Assembly: GCF_014205225.1 (NCBI RefSeq)
Contig: NZ_JACHNB010000001.1
Span: forward strand, 6,863,501-6,927,500
Length of the DNA: 64,000 nt
DNA from: Actinoplanes octamycinicus
Lineage (GTDB): Bacteria > Actinomycetota > Actinomycetes > Mycobacteriales > Micromonosporaceae
Direction: 5' to 3'
Positions 28,918-36,820 of the stretch are shown here, in pieces. How positions within the stretch are numbered: position 1 is the first letter of the stretch; the number at the start of each line of letters is the position of its first letter. The translations under genes were made by a program, and so were the position numbers. The notes beneath the pieces were generated by a model. It was not told the DNA's origin, did not search any database, and saw only the letters and a program-made list of their open reading frames with translations.

Positions 28918-30102
28918 TCACACCTCCGGATCCGGTAGTAGCGCGGCTTCGTCGCCGCGCCCGGCGCACTTCAGCGCCGCACGGGCTACCCGAAGCGTCT
29001 CCGGCAGCAGCTGCGCCGGCAGGGCGGACCCGGCACCGAGCAACCGATTGGCCACACGCACCGCCTCGTCACCACTACCGGTGCGGATCAGCGCCCAGGC
29101 CAGGGCGAGTTGTCGGTGGTGATGATCCGTTCCGGTCAACGTGGGCTCCGGCGCTGCGGCTGGTTCGATGCCCAGGTCGTCGGTCAGCATCCGGGCCAGG
29201 GCGCGGAAGTCGCGCGGCCGGCCACCCGCGTTCTCGTCGAGGCAGCCGGAAAGCACCAGCCCGAGCTGTTCGCCGACTGGCCCGGGTGCCAGCTGGCGCC
29301 CGTCCACGGTGGCGCCCATGACGAGGTTCCTCCGGCGCTCCTGCGGCCCGTCCGAGGCGAAGTAGTCCAGCAGCTGACCGCGCTGGGCCTCGGCGTCGCC
29401 GACCAGCCGGACCGGATAGGGCAGCTGCCCGCCGGTGCAGAGCTGGTAGAGGATCACCCCGAAGGAGTAGATGTCGGCGCGACAGTCGCACGGCTCCGCC
29501 CGCAGCTGCTCCGGTGCGGCGTAGGCCCAGGTTCCGCCGCGCGCCCGGCGGTAGGCTCCGCCCGGCTCGCGAACCGGGCCGCTGAGACCGAAGTCGGCGA
29601 TCTTCGCGTGTCCCTGGTCGTCGAGCAGGACGTTGGACGGCTTGAGGTCGAGGTGCACGCTCTCCTCCCGTGCGGACAGGTGCGCCATGCCGGCGCAGAT
29701 CTCCTGCAGCAGCCCGGGCCGGAACGCGGTCCCGATCACGTCGGTGAGCGACCCGGGCGCGTACTCCAGCAGCAGCGCCTGCCGGTCGAGCACGGAAAGG
29801 ACGTCGAGCAGCGACACGACGTACGGATGCGGCCGCATCCGCAGCAGCACGATCAGCTCGTCGTCGCCGGCCAGCGAGCCGGCGAACGGGAGTTTGATCG
29901 CGCGGCGCCGGCCGCCGCGCAGGTCGTCGACGACCAGGACCCAAGCCTGCCCGCCGCGCAGCCACCCGGTGACCCGCCAGCGGTCGAGCAGCACCTGCCC
30001 GGGCGGCACCGGAACGACCGGCGACGGCGCGGTGGCCTCCGGCGGCGTCGGGCCGGAGAGCAGCGTCGGGCCGGAGAGCAGCGTCGGGTCAGCGGAAGGC
30101 AT
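28918..30102 (-). CDS. Ser/Thr protein kinase
   Basis: The 394-residue kinase shows the VAIK-type Lys in RRAIKLPF, catalytic loop HLDLKPSNVLLDD (HRD is HLD), DFGLS, APEQL and DIYSFGVILYQL. The glycine loop (GWLRGGQAWVLV) is divergent but present. After the kinase domain a helical C-terminal region (about 300-394) may be TPR-like. There is no TM segment. ATG 30102 overlaps the end of the trypsin-FHA gene by 14 bases. A short duplicated LLSGPT unit lies near the N-terminus. Confidence 0.85.
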   Translation of the reverse strand: MPSADPTLLSGPTLLSGPTPPEATAPSPVVPVPPGQVLLDRWRVTGWLRGGQAWVLVVDDLRGGRRRAIKLPFAGSLAGDDELIVLLRMRPHPYVVSLLDVLSVLDRQALLLEYAPGSLTDVIGTAFRPGLLQEICAGMAHLSAREESVHLDLKPSNVLLDDQGHAKIADFGLSGPVREPGGAYRRARGGTWAYAAPEQLRAEPCDCRADIYSFGVILYQLCTGGQLPYPVRLVGDAEAQRGQLLDYFASDGPQERRRNLVMGATVDGRQLAPGPVGEQLGLVLSGCLDENAGGRPRDFRALARMLTDDLGIEPAAAPEPTLTGTDHHHRQLALAWALIRTGSGDEAVRVANRLLGAGSALPAQLLPETLRVARAALKCAGRGDEAALLPDPEV

Positions 30103-31042
30103 CGCCGTCCGCCGGTTCGGTGCGCAGCGCCGTGGGGTCGTGCAGGTCGGGCAGGGAGAACTCGACGAGGAGCACACCGCTGGCGAAACGGAGCCGGTCC
30201 TTGTCGCTGAGGACGTGACTGGTCCGGTCGGCGACCAGGGTCAGCTCCCGGTCCGCGCCGAGAAGGTGGGCGGGGTGCGAGCCGAGGTGCTCGTAGACGA
30301 GGTGCGGCCCGGAAAGCCCGAGCCGGCCGTGGAACCGGCTGTCCCGCGGGTCGCTCAGCAGCAGCCGGTTCGCGTCGGCCCGGCCGATCGACACGTCGAA
30401 GTCGTCAGTCTCCATGATCGGCGTGAGGGTGCCACGGTCCCAGGAGAGCCGTAGCGTTCCGGCGCGCCGCCGGTCCGGCAGCGGGGTCAGCCGGATCCGG
30501 TCCGGCGCCAGCGCCACCAGGTCGTCGGTGCGGGCCAGGAAGACCGAGTCCCGGTTCCACCCGTCCGCGTTGAGCCGCTCGGACACCAGCCCGATCACCC
30601 GCTGCCGCTCGGTGGCGATCACCGGGGCGCCGCTCATCCCCGGTTGTGCCTGCCGGCAGGTGACCTTCGCCCAGACCCGGCCCTGCGCGCCGACCTCACC
30701 GACGTACTCGCCGACACCCGAGTCGAAGTCCCACCCGGCGGCGAACCCGGTGAGGTGGACCGGATCGCCGGGACCGACCTCACCGTGCCGGGCGAGCAGC
30801 AGCGGGTGCCACACCGACGTGCCGCCGATCTGGATCAGGGCGACGTCGGCGTCCTCGTCGCTGGGCAGGCCGGTGTCCACCGGCAGCGAGACGCCCGGCG
30901 CGGCGAACGGCTCGAAGGTCCACGCCGCGTCCCGGTGCCCGGCCAGGACGTGCGCCACCGTAGCGGCCAGGCCGTCCTGCGACACCACGAAGGCGGTGCC
31001 GATGCCGTCGCCGTCCCGTACCAGGCGTCCCACCGCGTCCAT
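30089..31042 (-). CDS. Trypsin-like protease fused to an FHA domain
   Basis: Residues 10-185 form a trypsin-like peptidase with His in VAHVLAG, Asp in DADVALIQI and Ser in QPGMSGAPV. Residues 205-300 form an FHA phosphopeptide-binding domain (VSIGRADANRLLLSD, then SRFHGRL). No signal peptide is present, so the protease acts in the cytoplasm. FHA would recruit a substrate phosphorylated by the adjacent kinase. The link between kinase and FHA is inference from the shared operon. Confidence 0.82.
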   Translation of the reverse strand: MDAVGRLVRDGDGIGTAFVVSQDGLAATVAHVLAGHRDAAWTFEPFAAPGVSLPVDTGLPSDEDADVALIQIGGTSVWHPLLLARHGEVGPGDPVHLTGFAAGWDFDSGVGEYVGEVGAQGRVWAKVTCRQAQPGMSGAPVIATERQRVIGLVSERLNADGWNRDSVFLARTDDLVALAPDRIRLTPLPDRRRAGTLRLSWDRGTLTPIMETDDFDVSIGRADANRLLLSDPRDSRFHGRLGLSGPHLVYEHLGSHPAHLLGADRELTLVADRTSHVLSDKDRLRFASGVLLVEFSLPDLHDPTALRTEPADGDAFR

Positions 31043-31051
31043 CGCCGCACC

Positions 31052-31516
31052 TCAATCGGGAAAGAGCCGCTGGGCCAGGTCGAGGAGCGGGTCGGGCTCC
31101 CCGGCCCGGTCGGCGGACAGGGGCTGACGTCCGTTGCCGGCGCGCCCGGCCCGGTCGAGCTTCACCCCGGCCGCGAGTTTCTCGCCGTTGATCCGGGCCT
31201 GCTCCCCCGCGGCGGCACGAACCTCCGCCGCGTCGGCGCGCTGCCGCTGCTCCGCCACCCGTTGCCCCTGGACGGAGGTGCCGAACAGCGCACCCGCCGC
31301 GGCGAACGCCACCGCCTGCAGCGAGGCGAGCACCGCGAGCAGCCGCTCCCAGGTCACATCGGTGGCGTCGACGCTGGCCAGCAACCAGCCGAGCAGCGCC
31401 AGCCAGGCGGCCACCACGCAGACCGCGACCCCGAGGGCGGCCCGGCCGAGCGGCGGGGCTGCCCCGCTCCCCTGTTTCTGCGCTGTCGCGGTACTCATCG
31501 CGGTCGTCGCACCCAT
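31052..31516 (-). CDS. Small two-TM protein with coiled coil
   Basis: A 154-residue protein with two hydrophobic segments (about 28-48, GVAVCVVAAWLALLGWLLA; and about 63-83) followed by a charged helix (QRVAEQRQRADAAEVRAAAGEQ) that could form a coiled coil. ATG 31516 is preceded by GGGAGG at good spacing. It is first or second in the kinase/protease operon and ends 9 bases before the next gene. Confidence 0.75.
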   Translation of the reverse strand: MGATTAMSTATAQKQGSGAAPPLGRAALGVAVCVVAAWLALLGWLLASVDATDVTWERLLAVLASLQAVAFAAAGALFGTSVQGQRVAEQRQRADAAEVRAAAGEQARINGEKLAAGVKLDRAGRAGNGRQPLSADRAGEPDPLLDLAQRLFPD

Positions 31517-31553
31517 GGTGGCCTCCCGAAGAATCTTGATGAACTGGCAGGGG

Positions 31554-32705
31554 TCACCGCGACCGCAGCAGCCGCACCCCGTAGTCGGCAATCTCCTGCT
31601 CCACGGCGATGACACCGTGCCGGTCGATTCCGATGACCTTGGTGGCGACGTCCGCGGGCGGGTCGGGGAACACCGTGGCGCGCCCGTGCCTGAGCAGGAA
31701 CGGCACGCCCACGTTGCTGGTCGGCCAGCCGGTGTCGCCGGCGATGTCACCGCGGTTGTTGATCGCGACGGGCATCCCCGAGCCGCTGCCGATGTGGAGC
31801 CGGGTCATCCGGCCGCGCTGCCAGAGCACGCCCGAGGACGAGTTGCCGAAGTCGGCGACGCCGACCGCGGCGCCCTTGTCGTTGAGCGCGTACACCCGGC
31901 CACCGGTCGCCTTGTTGTGGGCCAGCAGATCGGTCATCCGGCCCCGCTGCCACAGGTACGGGTGTTCACCGTGGCGTTTGGTGGTGCTGTCGCCGACGAC
32001 CTGCCCCCGCTCGTTGAGGTCCCGCGCATAACTGTTCGCGCCGCCCAGCGTGCCGAGCTTGATCATCTTGCCGTTCTGCCACAGCACCGCACGGGTGACC
32101 GACGACCCCGGCCGCCGGATCATGCCGAGGACCTGGCCACGGTTGTTGATGTCCACCACCTCACTGTTCCGGCCGCGCGGGACCGGCAGCAGGGTGAGGC
32201 GGCCGCGCTGCCACAGCATCGCGTGGTAGCTGCCGTCCTTGTCCATCCTGGTGACCGCGACCTGGTCACGGTCGTTCAGGAAGGAGTGTCCGGCTTTCGC
32301 TCCGGCGGGCAGCCGCTGGTAGGTGACCTTGCCGTGCCGCCACAGGAACAACTTCTCGACCTTGCCGGCCGGGACCCGTCCGGCCAGGTGCCGCTGCTCG
32401 TTGATGCCGCTGACGCCGGCCCCGACGATCGGGATGACGGTCGGGTTGATCCGGCCGCGCCACCACACCGTGGACCACGTGCGGCCGGTAGCGTCGCGGC
32501 TGCTGCCGATGATGTCGCCGCGCTTACTGATCATCAGGCCGTAGGACATCGGGCCGCCCAGCGTGCCCAGGACGACCATCGACCTGGTCCGCACCGGTGG
32601 CGGCGCGGCGGTCGTGGCCGCCGCCCCCGCCGCAGCCGGAGACATCAGACCCGCCGCCACCACACCGGTGGACGCCACGAGCACACTCAGCCTTCGGAAA
32701 CGCAT
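31554..32705 (-). CDS. Secreted HAF-repeat protein
   Basis: The 383-residue protein has a signal peptide (about 1-27) and about seven HAF-type repeats, for example VVDINNRGQVLG, DLNERGQVVGDS, ALNDKGAAVGV and AINNRGDIAGD, alternating with WQRGRMTxL. Such repeats build a beta-propeller-like extracellular domain; function is not known. ATG 32705 is preceded by a very strong GGAGGAGGAG site. The gap of 37 bases to the next gene leaves open whether it shares the kinase operon. Confidence 0.8.
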   Translation of the reverse strand: MRFRRLSVLVASTGVVAAGLMSPAAAGAAATTAAPPPVRTRSMVVLGTLGGPMSYGLMISKRGDIIGSSRDATGRTWSTVWWRGRINPTVIPIVGAGVSGINEQRHLAGRVPAGKVEKLFLWRHGKVTYQRLPAGAKAGHSFLNDRDQVAVTRMDKDGSYHAMLWQRGRLTLLPVPRGRNSEVVDINNRGQVLGMIRRPGSSVTRAVLWQNGKMIKLGTLGGANSYARDLNERGQVVGDSTTKRHGEHPYLWQRGRMTDLLAHNKATGGRVYALNDKGAAVGVADFGNSSSGVLWQRGRMTRLHIGSGSGMPVAINNRGDIAGDTGWPTSNVGVPFLLRHGRATVFPDPPADVATKVIGIDRHGVIAVEQEIADYGVRLLRSR

Positions 32706-32951
32706 CTCCTCCTCCTCGCCCGGACAGGCACTGCCCCGCCGTCGGCGGCGGGCAGCGAGCAACGGACGAGCCGGCGCGGCGAAGGCCGGCGGCCAGAGCG
32801 AGGCGCGGCGTCTCATCGCCGGGCGCTCGGTTCGTATGCCTCCATCGTGGACACGCGACCGGCAGCGCGGTCAGAGGCGGACGGCCTCTCCAGCAGGACC
32901 GTCCGCCACGGTCACGCCGCCGGGTAGGCCTCGGTCTAGGCTCTGGGCGTG

Positions 32952-33788
32952 ATGCTGCTGGTTCCCGGGGACGTGATGCGGCCGCGCCGGCCCGACGAGC
33001 ACTTCGCCGGGGAGGTGGCGGCGGCGCGGGCGGCCGGGATCGAGGTCGCGGTGATCGACCACGACGCGCTGGCCCGGGGCGGGCCGGCGGACGCGGCGGT
33101 CGCGCGGGTGCCGGCCGGGACCGGCGCGGTCTATCGCGGGTGGATGCTGCGCGCCGAGCAGTACCGGGCGCTGGCCGAGGCGCTGGACCGGCGCGGGGTG
33201 GGACTGCGGACCAGCCCTGAGCGGTACCGGCGGGCGCACGAGCTGCCCGGCTGGTACGCCGCGGCGGCCGGGCACACCCCGGAGTCGGTGTGGACCATCG
33301 GGGACGCCCGGGCCGACTTCGTCGCGGCCTGCGCCGAGCTGGGCTCCGGGGCGGCGGTGCTGCGCGACTGGACGAAGTCGATGAAGCACCACTGGGACGA
33401 GGCCGCCTACCTTCCGGACGTCGCCGACCCGGACGCGGCGTGGCGGGTGGCGAGCCGGTTCCGGGAGCTGCGCGAGGACGAGTTCACCGGCGGGTTCGTG
33501 CTGCGGCGCTTCGAGGAGCTGACCGGCGCCGAGGTGCGCACCTGGTGGATCGACGGCGAGTGCCGCCTGGTGACCCCGCACCCGGACACGCCCGGCGACG
33601 AGCCGCCGGCCGAGCTCGACCTGTCCGCTCTCACGGCGCTGATGCGTACCGTCAACTTGTCCTTTGCCACCGCGGACCTGTCGCGGCGCAGCGACGGCGA
33701 GTGGCGCCTGGTCGAGATCGGCGACGGCCAGGTCAGCGACCGTCCCCGCACGACGCCGCCGGCCGACCTGATCGCCGCGCTGTCCTAG
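32952..33788 (+). CDS. ATP-grasp domain protein
   Basis: The 278-residue protein matches the ATP-grasp ligase-like family (DUF4343): an N-terminal domain (AGIEVAVIDHDAL), then RDWTKSMKHHWDEA, FTGGFVLRRFEEL, RTWWIDGECRLV and the end WRLVEIGDGQVSD. These carry the Lys, Glu and Asp residues expected for ATP/Mg binding. Substrate unknown; such enzymes join a carboxylate to an amine or thiol. GTG 32949 directly before the ATG could also be the start. Confidence 0.78.
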   Translation: MLLVPGDVMRPRRPDEHFAGEVAAARAAGIEVAVIDHDALARGGPADAAVARVPAGTGAVYRGWMLRAEQYRALAEALDRRGVGLRTSPERYRRAHELPGWYAAAAGHTPESVWTIGDARADFVAACAELGSGAAVLRDWTKSMKHHWDEAAYLPDVADPDAAWRVASRFRELREDEFTGGFVLRRFEELTGAEVRTWWIDGECRLVTPHPDTPGDEPPAELDLSALTALMRTVNLSFATADLSRRSDGEWRLVEIGDGQVSDRPRTTPPADLIAALS

Positions 33789-34363
33789 AGGGCGGGCAGC
33801 CGCTCCTCGTCGGACGGCGCGGCGCCGTGGTCCAGGAAGTAGAGGTAGGCCCGCAGGTCGGTGGCCAGCTCGCCGTCCAGGTAGGTGAGGTAGTCGTGCA
33901 GGCCGGTGGCCAGCTCGCGCTCCTCCTCGCGGTCCGACGCGGCGCACAGCGGATATTTCGCGGTCAGCCAGTCGCGCACCCGGCCCCGGTCGCGCCACCA
34001 CTCACGGACCAGGGCCGGGGTCCAGTGGGCGTCGCCGTCGCGGGCCCAGCCGATGGTCGGGTCGTCGGCCATGCCGCGCAGGACCGCGCGCAGCTCGCCG
34101 GGATCGCGGGGCTGCCGGAAGACGAACTCCGAATAGTGCTCGTGACTGTCGCCGTAGAGGATGTGCCGGGGCGCGTGCAGCCGGCCCACCCAGCAGTTGT
34201 CGGTGCCGGCGGCGTAGAACGGGCCGGGCACGTTCAGCTCGTTGCGCTCCGCGAACCGGCCGCCGAACCGCGGCGGATGAGCCAGGGACCGCAGGGCGTC
34301 GTCGATATGGGGCACCGGATCCCAATAGAGCACGCCGACGATCTTACGGCCGATATGCCACAA
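33785..34363 (-). CDS. Hypothetical protein
   Basis: A 192-residue Trp- and Tyr-rich cytoplasmic protein with no family I recognise (WDPVPHIDDALRSLAHPPRFGGRF; TPALVREWWRDRGRVRDWL). A GTG at 34333 is an alternative start and would leave more room for the promoter of the divergent protease-like gene. It overlaps the ATP-grasp gene's end by 4 bases. Confidence 0.55.
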   Translation of the reverse strand: MWHIGRKIVGVLYWDPVPHIDDALRSLAHPPRFGGRFAERNELNVPGPFYAAGTDNCWVGRLHAPRHILYGDSHEHYSEFVFRQPRDPGELRAVLRGMADDPTIGWARDGDAHWTPALVREWWRDRGRVRDWLTAKYPLCAASDREEERELATGLHDYLTYLDGELATDLRAYLYFLDHGAAPSDEERLPAL

Positions 34364-34371
34364 TCGCCGCC

Positions 34372-35052
34372 ATGCCGAAGCGCCGTTGGTGGATCGCCGT
34401 CGGGATCGCGGCGACTCTCGGGGTCGCCGTGGGGGCCGTCGCGGTGGCCGCGCCGTCGATCGCGGCGGTCGCCTGCCCGCGGTGCTACGGGCTGACCGGC
34501 CTCGGCGGCGGCGTCTACGCGGAGCGCGACGACGACGCCTACCGCCGGATGGTCGACGCCGCCGGGGAGCGGGTCGCCGCGTTCTACGGCGGCCGCGAGG
34601 CGCACGCCCGGGTGCTGATCTGCGCCACCGAGGCGTGCTACCGGCGGATCGGCGGAGGCGGCGAGAAAGGCCGGGCTTTGCGTACGGACGCCCTGCTCCT
34701 GTCGCCGCAAGGCGCGAACGAGGTGATCGCCGCGCACGAGCTCGCCCACCTCGAGCTGAACCAGCGTCTCGGACCGGCCCGGTCGAAGGTCCCGTCCTGG
34801 TTCAACGAGGGCCTGGCGGTGCTGGTCTCGGAGGACCCGCGCTACCTGCGGCCCGGGCCGGATCGCTGCCGGGTCCCCTACGAGCAGGCCCTGACGATCA
34901 CCCGGACCGACTGGTCGGCGGTGCGGACCGACGGCTACCCGCGGGCCGCGTGCGTGGTCAGCCACTGGGTCGCGGACCGCGGCGGCCCCTCCGCCGTACT
35001 GGAAATGATCAGCGATCTCCGCGCCGGCAAGGAGGTCTTCGATCACCCATGA
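34372..35052 (+). CDS. Peptidase MA-like zinc metalloprotease
   Basis: The 226-residue protein starts with an N-terminal TM or signal segment (about 8-32). The metalloprotease site is visible as HELAH (the HExxH zinc helix) followed by WFNEGLA, whose Glu is the third zinc ligand: a gluzincin arrangement. Four Cys in the rest may form disulfides. It is probably extracytoplasmic. It overlaps the next gene by 4 bases. Confidence 0.8.
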   Translation: MPKRRWWIAVGIAATLGVAVGAVAVAAPSIAAVACPRCYGLTGLGGGVYAERDDDAYRRMVDAAGERVAAFYGGREAHARVLICATEACYRRIGGGGEKGRALRTDALLLSPQGANEVIAAHELAHLELNQRLGPARSKVPSWFNEGLAVLVSEDPRYLRPGPDRCRVPYEQALTITRTDWSAVRTDGYPRAACVVSHWVADRGGPSAVLEMISDLRAGKEVFDHP

Positions 35053-35372
35053 CGGAGAATCTGGCGCGAGCGCACGTGGAGCGGTTCAACGCGGCGGTGA
35101 CCAGCGGCGACTGGGGGCCGTTCGTCGCGGGGCTGCACCCGGACGCGGTGATGAGCTTCGTCGGGCCGCCGGTCGGGCCGTGGCAGGGGCGGGAGGCGAT
35201 CGCCGCCGCCTACGCCGCGGATCCGCCCGACGACACGATCCAGATCACCGGGATCCGGTCCGGCAGCGATCGGGACCTCGTCGACTTCACCTGGTCGCGC
35301 GGTGGCGGCGGGACGCTCACCTTGAGCTACCGCGACGGGCAGGTGGCCGAGTTGATCGTCCGCTTCGGCTGA
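35049..35372 (+). CDS. NTF2-like (SnoaL-type) protein
   Basis: A 107-residue protein with the NTF2-like outline: ARAHVERFNAAVTSGDWGPFVAGLHPDAV and a final beta sheet (DLVDFTWSRGGGGTLTLSYRDGQVAELIV). It is coupled to the metalloprotease by an ATGA overlap. Substrate unknown. Confidence 0.75.
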   Translation: MTENLARAHVERFNAAVTSGDWGPFVAGLHPDAVMSFVGPPVGPWQGREAIAAAYAADPPDDTIQITGIRSGSDRDLVDFTWSRGGGGTLTLSYRDGQVAELIVRFG

Positions 35373-35396
35373 ACGCCGCCGGATCGGCCTCACGGG

Positions 35397-35410
35397 GTGC
35401 CGATCGGCCC
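35397..35410 (+). promoter_or_regulatory. DosR-type box (one mismatch) before the USP gene
   Basis: GTGCCGATCGGCCC fits GGGNC-N4-GNCCC with one mismatch and is followed by the shared TACCCGG tail also seen at 39708. It lies 68 bases upstream of the USP start codon, which is usual for an activator site. Confidence 0.55.
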
Positions 35411-35477
35411 TACCCGGGCCGCCGGGCCCGGCCTAGCGTGGCAGCAGAACGCCCTTTCCTCGGGGAGGTGCATCGAG

Positions 35478-36317
35478 ATGGACACCTCATCGGTGACGCC
35501 GGTGGTCGCCGGGGTGAGCGGCTCCCCGGCCAGCATGCACGCGGTCGAAGCTGCGGCCCGCGAGGCCGGCGCCCACGGACACCCGTTGCGCCTGGTTCAC
35601 GCGCTCAGCTACCGGCCGGATGTGTTCGATCAGCCGAGAGCCGCCGGGGACTTGCTCCGCCACGCGAAGGCAGTCGCGGAGCGGACCACGCCGGGGTTGC
35701 GGGTGACGACCGAACTGGTCGAAGGTCACCCACTGAACGGCCTGCTGCGCCTGTCCCGGCACGCGGCGCTGACCGTGGTCGGCGACGGCGGCCTCAACGA
35801 CCGGGTCTGCCTGCCCCGGGACGCGACGGCCGTGCAGATCGCGGCCCGTGCCTTCGGCACGGTGATGGTGACCCGGCCGATGCGCGCCCCGCACGGGCCG
35901 GTGCTGGTCGGGGTCAACGGCGCCGACATCGCCGACCCGGTGCTCGACTACGCGTTCGAGGTCGCGGCCCGGCGCCGGACCGGCCTGGTGGTCGTCCATG
36001 TCGGCGAGACCGCGGACCGGATGAACGCGCTCCGGGACGCGATCGACGCCCGCGCCCGCCAGACCCGGGTGGACGCGAATTTCTGCACCCTGAGCGGCGA
36101 TCCGAGCACGGTTCTGCGGCAGGAGTCGCAGCAGGCGTCGCTGATCGTCGTGGGCGCACGGGGCGAGCTACCTTATCACGGCCTGCTCGGCTCGGTGGCC
36201 CAGACGCTGCTGCACCACGGCCGCGGGCCGGTCGTGGTGGTCCGCGCCCACCGGTCCGCGGACCGGCGGGCGGACACTCCCCCGGCGCTGGCCGGCCGGC
36301 CCGGGGAATCACGCTGA
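35478..36317 (+). CDS. Universal stress protein (two USP domains)
   Basis: The 279-residue protein has two USP domains in tandem. The second domain keeps the ATP-binding G-x2-G-x9-G pattern (VVGARGELPYHGLLGSVAQT); the first is degenerate there. The preceding box suggests hypoxic or stationary-phase induction, as with Rv2623-type proteins. ATG 35478 follows a strong GGGGAGG site. Confidence 0.9.
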   Translation: MDTSSVTPVVAGVSGSPASMHAVEAAAREAGAHGHPLRLVHALSYRPDVFDQPRAAGDLLRHAKAVAERTTPGLRVTTELVEGHPLNGLLRLSRHAALTVVGDGGLNDRVCLPRDATAVQIAARAFGTVMVTRPMRAPHGPVLVGVNGADIADPVLDYAFEVAARRRTGLVVVHVGETADRMNALRDAIDARARQTRVDANFCTLSGDPSTVLRQESQQASLIVVGARGELPYHGLLGSVAQTLLHHGRGPVVVVRAHRSADRRADTPPALAGRPGESR

Positions 36318-36329
36318 AGGAGGCGTGCG

Positions 36330-36527
36330 ATGGCCGAGAACCGCACCCGCCGCGCCCCGACCGGCGCTGACGGTGGTGGAGCCGTCTACGGGCTGGGCCT
36401 GATCGGCGCCCTCGTCTATTACATCGGAGCGGCCGACGGTTTCTGGCAGGGCGCGCTCGGTGTGCTGAAGGCGTTCGTCTGGCCCGCCTTCGTCGTGCAC
36501 GACCTGCTGCGCCTGCTGGGCAGCTGA
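36330..36527 (+). CDS. Small membrane protein of the stress island
   Basis: A 65-residue protein with one or two hydrophobic segments (GAVYGLGLIGALVYYIGAADGFW, then GVLKAFVWPAFVVHDLLRLL). It follows the USP gene by 12 bases and has a GGAGG ribosome site, so it is in the same operon. Function unknown. Confidence 0.8.
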   Translation: MAENRTRRAPTGADGGGAVYGLGLIGALVYYIGAADGFWQGALGVLKAFVWPAFVVHDLLRLLGS

Positions 36528-36548
36528 GCCGCCGAGGTGGATGCCGGG

Positions 36549-36758
36549 TCATCCGGCGGTGGCACCGCCGATGGCGGCCGGCTGGATCCGCGCCTGCGCG
36601 CCGGGGAAGACGACGCTGACGTGGCCGTCCTCGAGCCACCGCACGTAGTACGGCGGCCGGCCATCGGCGTGCACCACCTTGGTGACAACACCGACCCGGT
36701 ACCCATCGCCGGGATGCGTCCCTTCGAGGACGAGGCGGTCCCCGACCCGAGCCCTCAT
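36549..36758 (-). CDS. DUF1918 protein
   Basis: The 69-residue protein is a DUF1918 SH3-like barrel (MRARVGDRLVLEGTHPG, GVVTKVVHADGRPPYYVRWLEDGHVSVVFPG). Members are common beside stress and redox genes of actinobacteria. Function unknown. Confidence 0.8.
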   Translation of the reverse strand: MRARVGDRLVLEGTHPGDGYRVGVVTKVVHADGRPPYYVRWLEDGHVSVVFPGAQARIQPAAIGGATAG

Positions 36759-36790
36759 GGCTGTCTCCCCTCACTGCGAATGATCGTGTC

Positions 36791-36804
36791 CCGGAGAACC
36801 GGGT
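36791..36804 (-). terminator. Possible terminator of pntAB
   Basis: CCCGG-AGAA-CCGGG forms a 5-bp stem 17 bases past the pntB stop. It is short, so the call is weak. Confidence 0.35.
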
Positions 36805-36820
36805 CGCCCCGGCCCGATGC

